A DNA stretch of 64,000 bases, taken from positions 1 through 64,000 of the forward strand of contig NZ_JIAG01000007.1 in assembly GCF_000688395.1 (NCBI RefSeq), in the 5' to 3' direction. Numbering within the stretch: the first letter of the stretch is position 1; each line of letters begins with the position of its first letter. The notes below the pieces were generated by a model. It was given only the letters and a program-made list of their open reading frames with translations. It searched no databases and was not told where the DNA came from. This document shows, one piece after another, positions 62,776 to 64,000 of the stretch. The position numbers and the translations under genes are program-made. The stretch comes from Haematomicrobium sanguinis DSM 21259. Its GTDB lineage: Bacteria; Actinomycetota; Actinomycetes; Actinomycetales; Micrococcaceae.

Positions 62776-63431
62776 GCGCGGTTCACTTCCAGCAGTTTGT
62801 CGCCGAGTTCTTCGGGTGTAGCGGCGATCCATTGGGCGCCCGCTGCTTCGAGTTCGCCGGGGGCGGCATACCCCCACGCGACGCCCCAGCCCGGAATGCC
62901 GAGCGCTTGGGCGGCTTCGATATCGTAGCGACGGTCGCCAATCATGATGGCGCGGGAACCCGCGGGCAGGTCGGCAAGCGCGCGGCGAAGGATCGGCTCT
63001 TTACCTTCGGTTTCGGCGCCGAGGTCGCCGTACACGTTGGCGAAATAGTCGCTGAGCCCCATCGCGTCCAAGAGTGCGTGGGCCACCGGTTGCGGTTTCT
63101 GAGTTACGACGGCGAGGTGAACACCGGCATGCTCGAGGGTCGCCAAAACCTGGGGTACTTGAGCGTAGACCTCGCTCTTAAACATGCCTTCGGAGACATA
63201 TTTCTTACGGTAGCGGTCAACGATGTGCCGCGCTGTTTCGGCGTCGAGGCCATAGAGCTCCTCCAGGCGCACCGTCATGGGCGGTCCGACGAAGGTGCGC
63301 AGCGTCGCCTCGTCTGGGCGTTCTATGCCGTGCGCCGCAAGGGCGTCTGCTACACCGTCGGTGATGGCTCCTTGCGGGTCGACAAGGGTGCCGTCGAGGT
63401 CGAAGAGGGCGTAGAGCGGCGCTGGGGTCAC
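62772..63431 (-). CDS. HAD-superfamily phosphatase (phosphoglycolate phosphatase-like)
   Basis: A 219-aa HAD hydrolase: motif I ALFDLDGTLVDPQGAITDG, motif II VVTQKP, motif III Lys in GKEPILRRAL and motif IV MIGDRRYDIEAAQALGIPGWGVAWGYAAPGEL. The four-helix cap after motif I fits subfamily IA, as in Gph/PpaX. The start is a GTG at 63431. A TATAAT box on the minus strand (63475-63470) is a good promoter. Its stop overlaps the PlsC start. Confidence 0.88.
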   Translation of the reverse strand: MTPAPLYALFDLDGTLVDPQGAITDGVADALAAHGIERPDEATLRTFVGPPMTVRLEELYGLDAETARHIVDRYRKKYVSEGMFKSEVYAQVPQVLATLEHAGVHLAVVTQKPQPVAHALLDAMGLSDYFANVYGDLGAETEGKEPILRRALADLPAGSRAIMIGDRRYDIEAAQALGIPGWGVAWGYAAPGELEAAGAQWIAATPEELGDKLLEVNRA

Positions 63432-63469
63432 CGAGAAAGTTTCTCACACCGAGGACGCATTTACCGAAA

Positions 63470-63475
63470 ATTATA
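63470..63475 (-). promoter_or_regulatory. -10 box of the HAD/plsC operon
   Basis: A perfect TATAAT on the minus strand, giving a leader of about 30 nt before the GTG at 63431. It lies beside a TATTCC / GGAATA inverted repeat (63474-63491 region) that may help terminate uvrA transcription. Confidence 0.5.
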
Positions 63476-63514
63476 TTCCCGTAAAGGAATATGCCGCCGG
63501 GCGGCTGCGGTGCG

Positions 63515-64000
63515 TTATCGGTTCTCCGAAAAGATTTCCGCCAGGAACGTGCCGGTATAGCTGTCCTTGTTTTTCGCGACCTGCTCCGGAGTGCCGGTCG
63601 CGACCACGGTGCCGCCGCCGGAACCGCCGTCCGGACCGAGGTCGATGATCCAATCGGCGCTTTTGATGACATCCAGGTTGTGCTCGATGGTGATCACGGT
63701 GTTGCCCTTGTCCACGAGTCCTTGTAGCACGTGCAAGAGCTTACGGATGTCCTCAAAATGCAGTCCGGTGGTGGGCTCGTCGAGGACGTAGACACTACGC
63801 CCGTTCGAGCGCTTCTGGAGCTCGCTGGCAAGTTTCACGCGCTGCGCCTCACCACCGGAAAGCGTGGTGGCGGGCTGTCCGAGGCGCACATACCCAAGAC
63901 CCACGTCCACGAGTGTGTTGAGGTGACGGGCGATCGGGGTGAAGGCGGCAAAGAATTTTGCCGCCTCTTCGATGGACATGTCCAGCACGTCGGCGATCGT
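63515..64000 (-). CDS. uvrA: UvrABC system protein A, C-terminal part (cut by window edge)
   Basis: The last 161 codons of canonical Uvr[33 protein letters not shown] (signature), [17 protein letters not shown] (Walker B), and [25 protein letters not shown], with a short C-tail. The frame runs on to the window edge. It is distinct from the UvrA-like paralogue at 27044-29758 and lies near uvrC, as is typical for the repair genes. Confidence 0.95.
   Translation of the reverse strand, partial: TIADVLDMSIEEAAKFFAAFTPIARHLNTLVDVGLGYVRLGQPATTLSGGEAQRVKLASELQKRSNGRSVYVLDEPTTGLHFEDIRKLLHVLQGLVDKGNTVITIEHNLDVIKSADWIIDLGPDGGSGGGTVVATGTPEQVAKNKDSYTGTFLAEIFSENR

Overview
The window is a G+C-rich chromosomal segment of an aerobic actinobacterium. 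Gene content (murT-gatD, rbpA, whiA, opcA, DUF3099, DUF222/HNH, BioYMN) and gene order (tkt-tal-pgi-zwf-opcA-pgl, rbpA, secG-tpiA-pgk-gap, whiA-yvcK-rapZ-uvrC-uvrA, sufR-sufBD-ferredoxin-sufC-sufT, ctaA/ctaB) best match Micrococcales such as Micrococcaceae. I cannot place it to genus. Most genes are core housekeeping genes.

Layout. 0-6.8 kb: a transposase fragment at the left edge, murT-gatD (peptidoglycan D-Glu amidation), a VOC protein, an AraC-type regulator, a CapA lipoprotein and an M3 peptidase. 6.9-11.1 kb: pdxS, phosphatidylinositol-phosphate synthase, HIT protein, thrS. 11.2-17.5 kb: secreted sugar dehydrogenase, GNAT, TrmH-type methylase, TauE-type permease, ABC ATPase, serB, SDR. 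17.5-25.7 kb: DUF222/HNH protein, fabG, DUF3099, SURF1, ABC-F, and the biotin transporter bioYMN. 26-34.8 kb: a YpfJ-type metallopeptidase, a second UvrA paralogue, and the suf iron-sulphur operon with its SufR-type regulator. 34.8-36.2 kb: an A+T-richer accessory island with unrecognised small genes. 36.2-39.9 kb: an ABC exporter and heme A synthesis (ctaA, ctaB). 40.2-48.5 kb: the pentose phosphate cluster. 48.5-52.6 kb: rbpA, then a sugar ABC importer without its own ATPase, apparently inserted before secG. 52.6-56 kb: secG and lower glycolysis. 56.2-64 kb: sodA, whiA-yvcK-rapZ, uvrC, plsC, a HAD phosphatase and the 3' end of canonical uvrA.

Non-coding structure is the least ordinary part. 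(i) A roughly 60-bp inverted-repeat element occurs three times (25.8, 26.9 and 52.3 kb). Two copies flank the metallopeptidase gene in opposite orientation, and a related 68-bp near-perfect palindrome lies beside the third. (ii) Several gene ends carry long hairpins built as two direct plus two inverted copies of a short word at about 19-bp steps; the words differ between sites. (iii) Degenerate 15-bp tandem repeats occur inside the HNH gene and next to two copies of the 60-bp element. (iv) Five genes have a TANNNT box 6-7 nt before the start codon and no Shine-Dalgarno sequence, so they are probably leaderless. (v) The 34.8-36.2 kb island encodes a tightly coupled pair of unrecognised genes, the best candidate here for an undescribed system (possibly effector/immunity-like). 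That reading is inference from architecture only.
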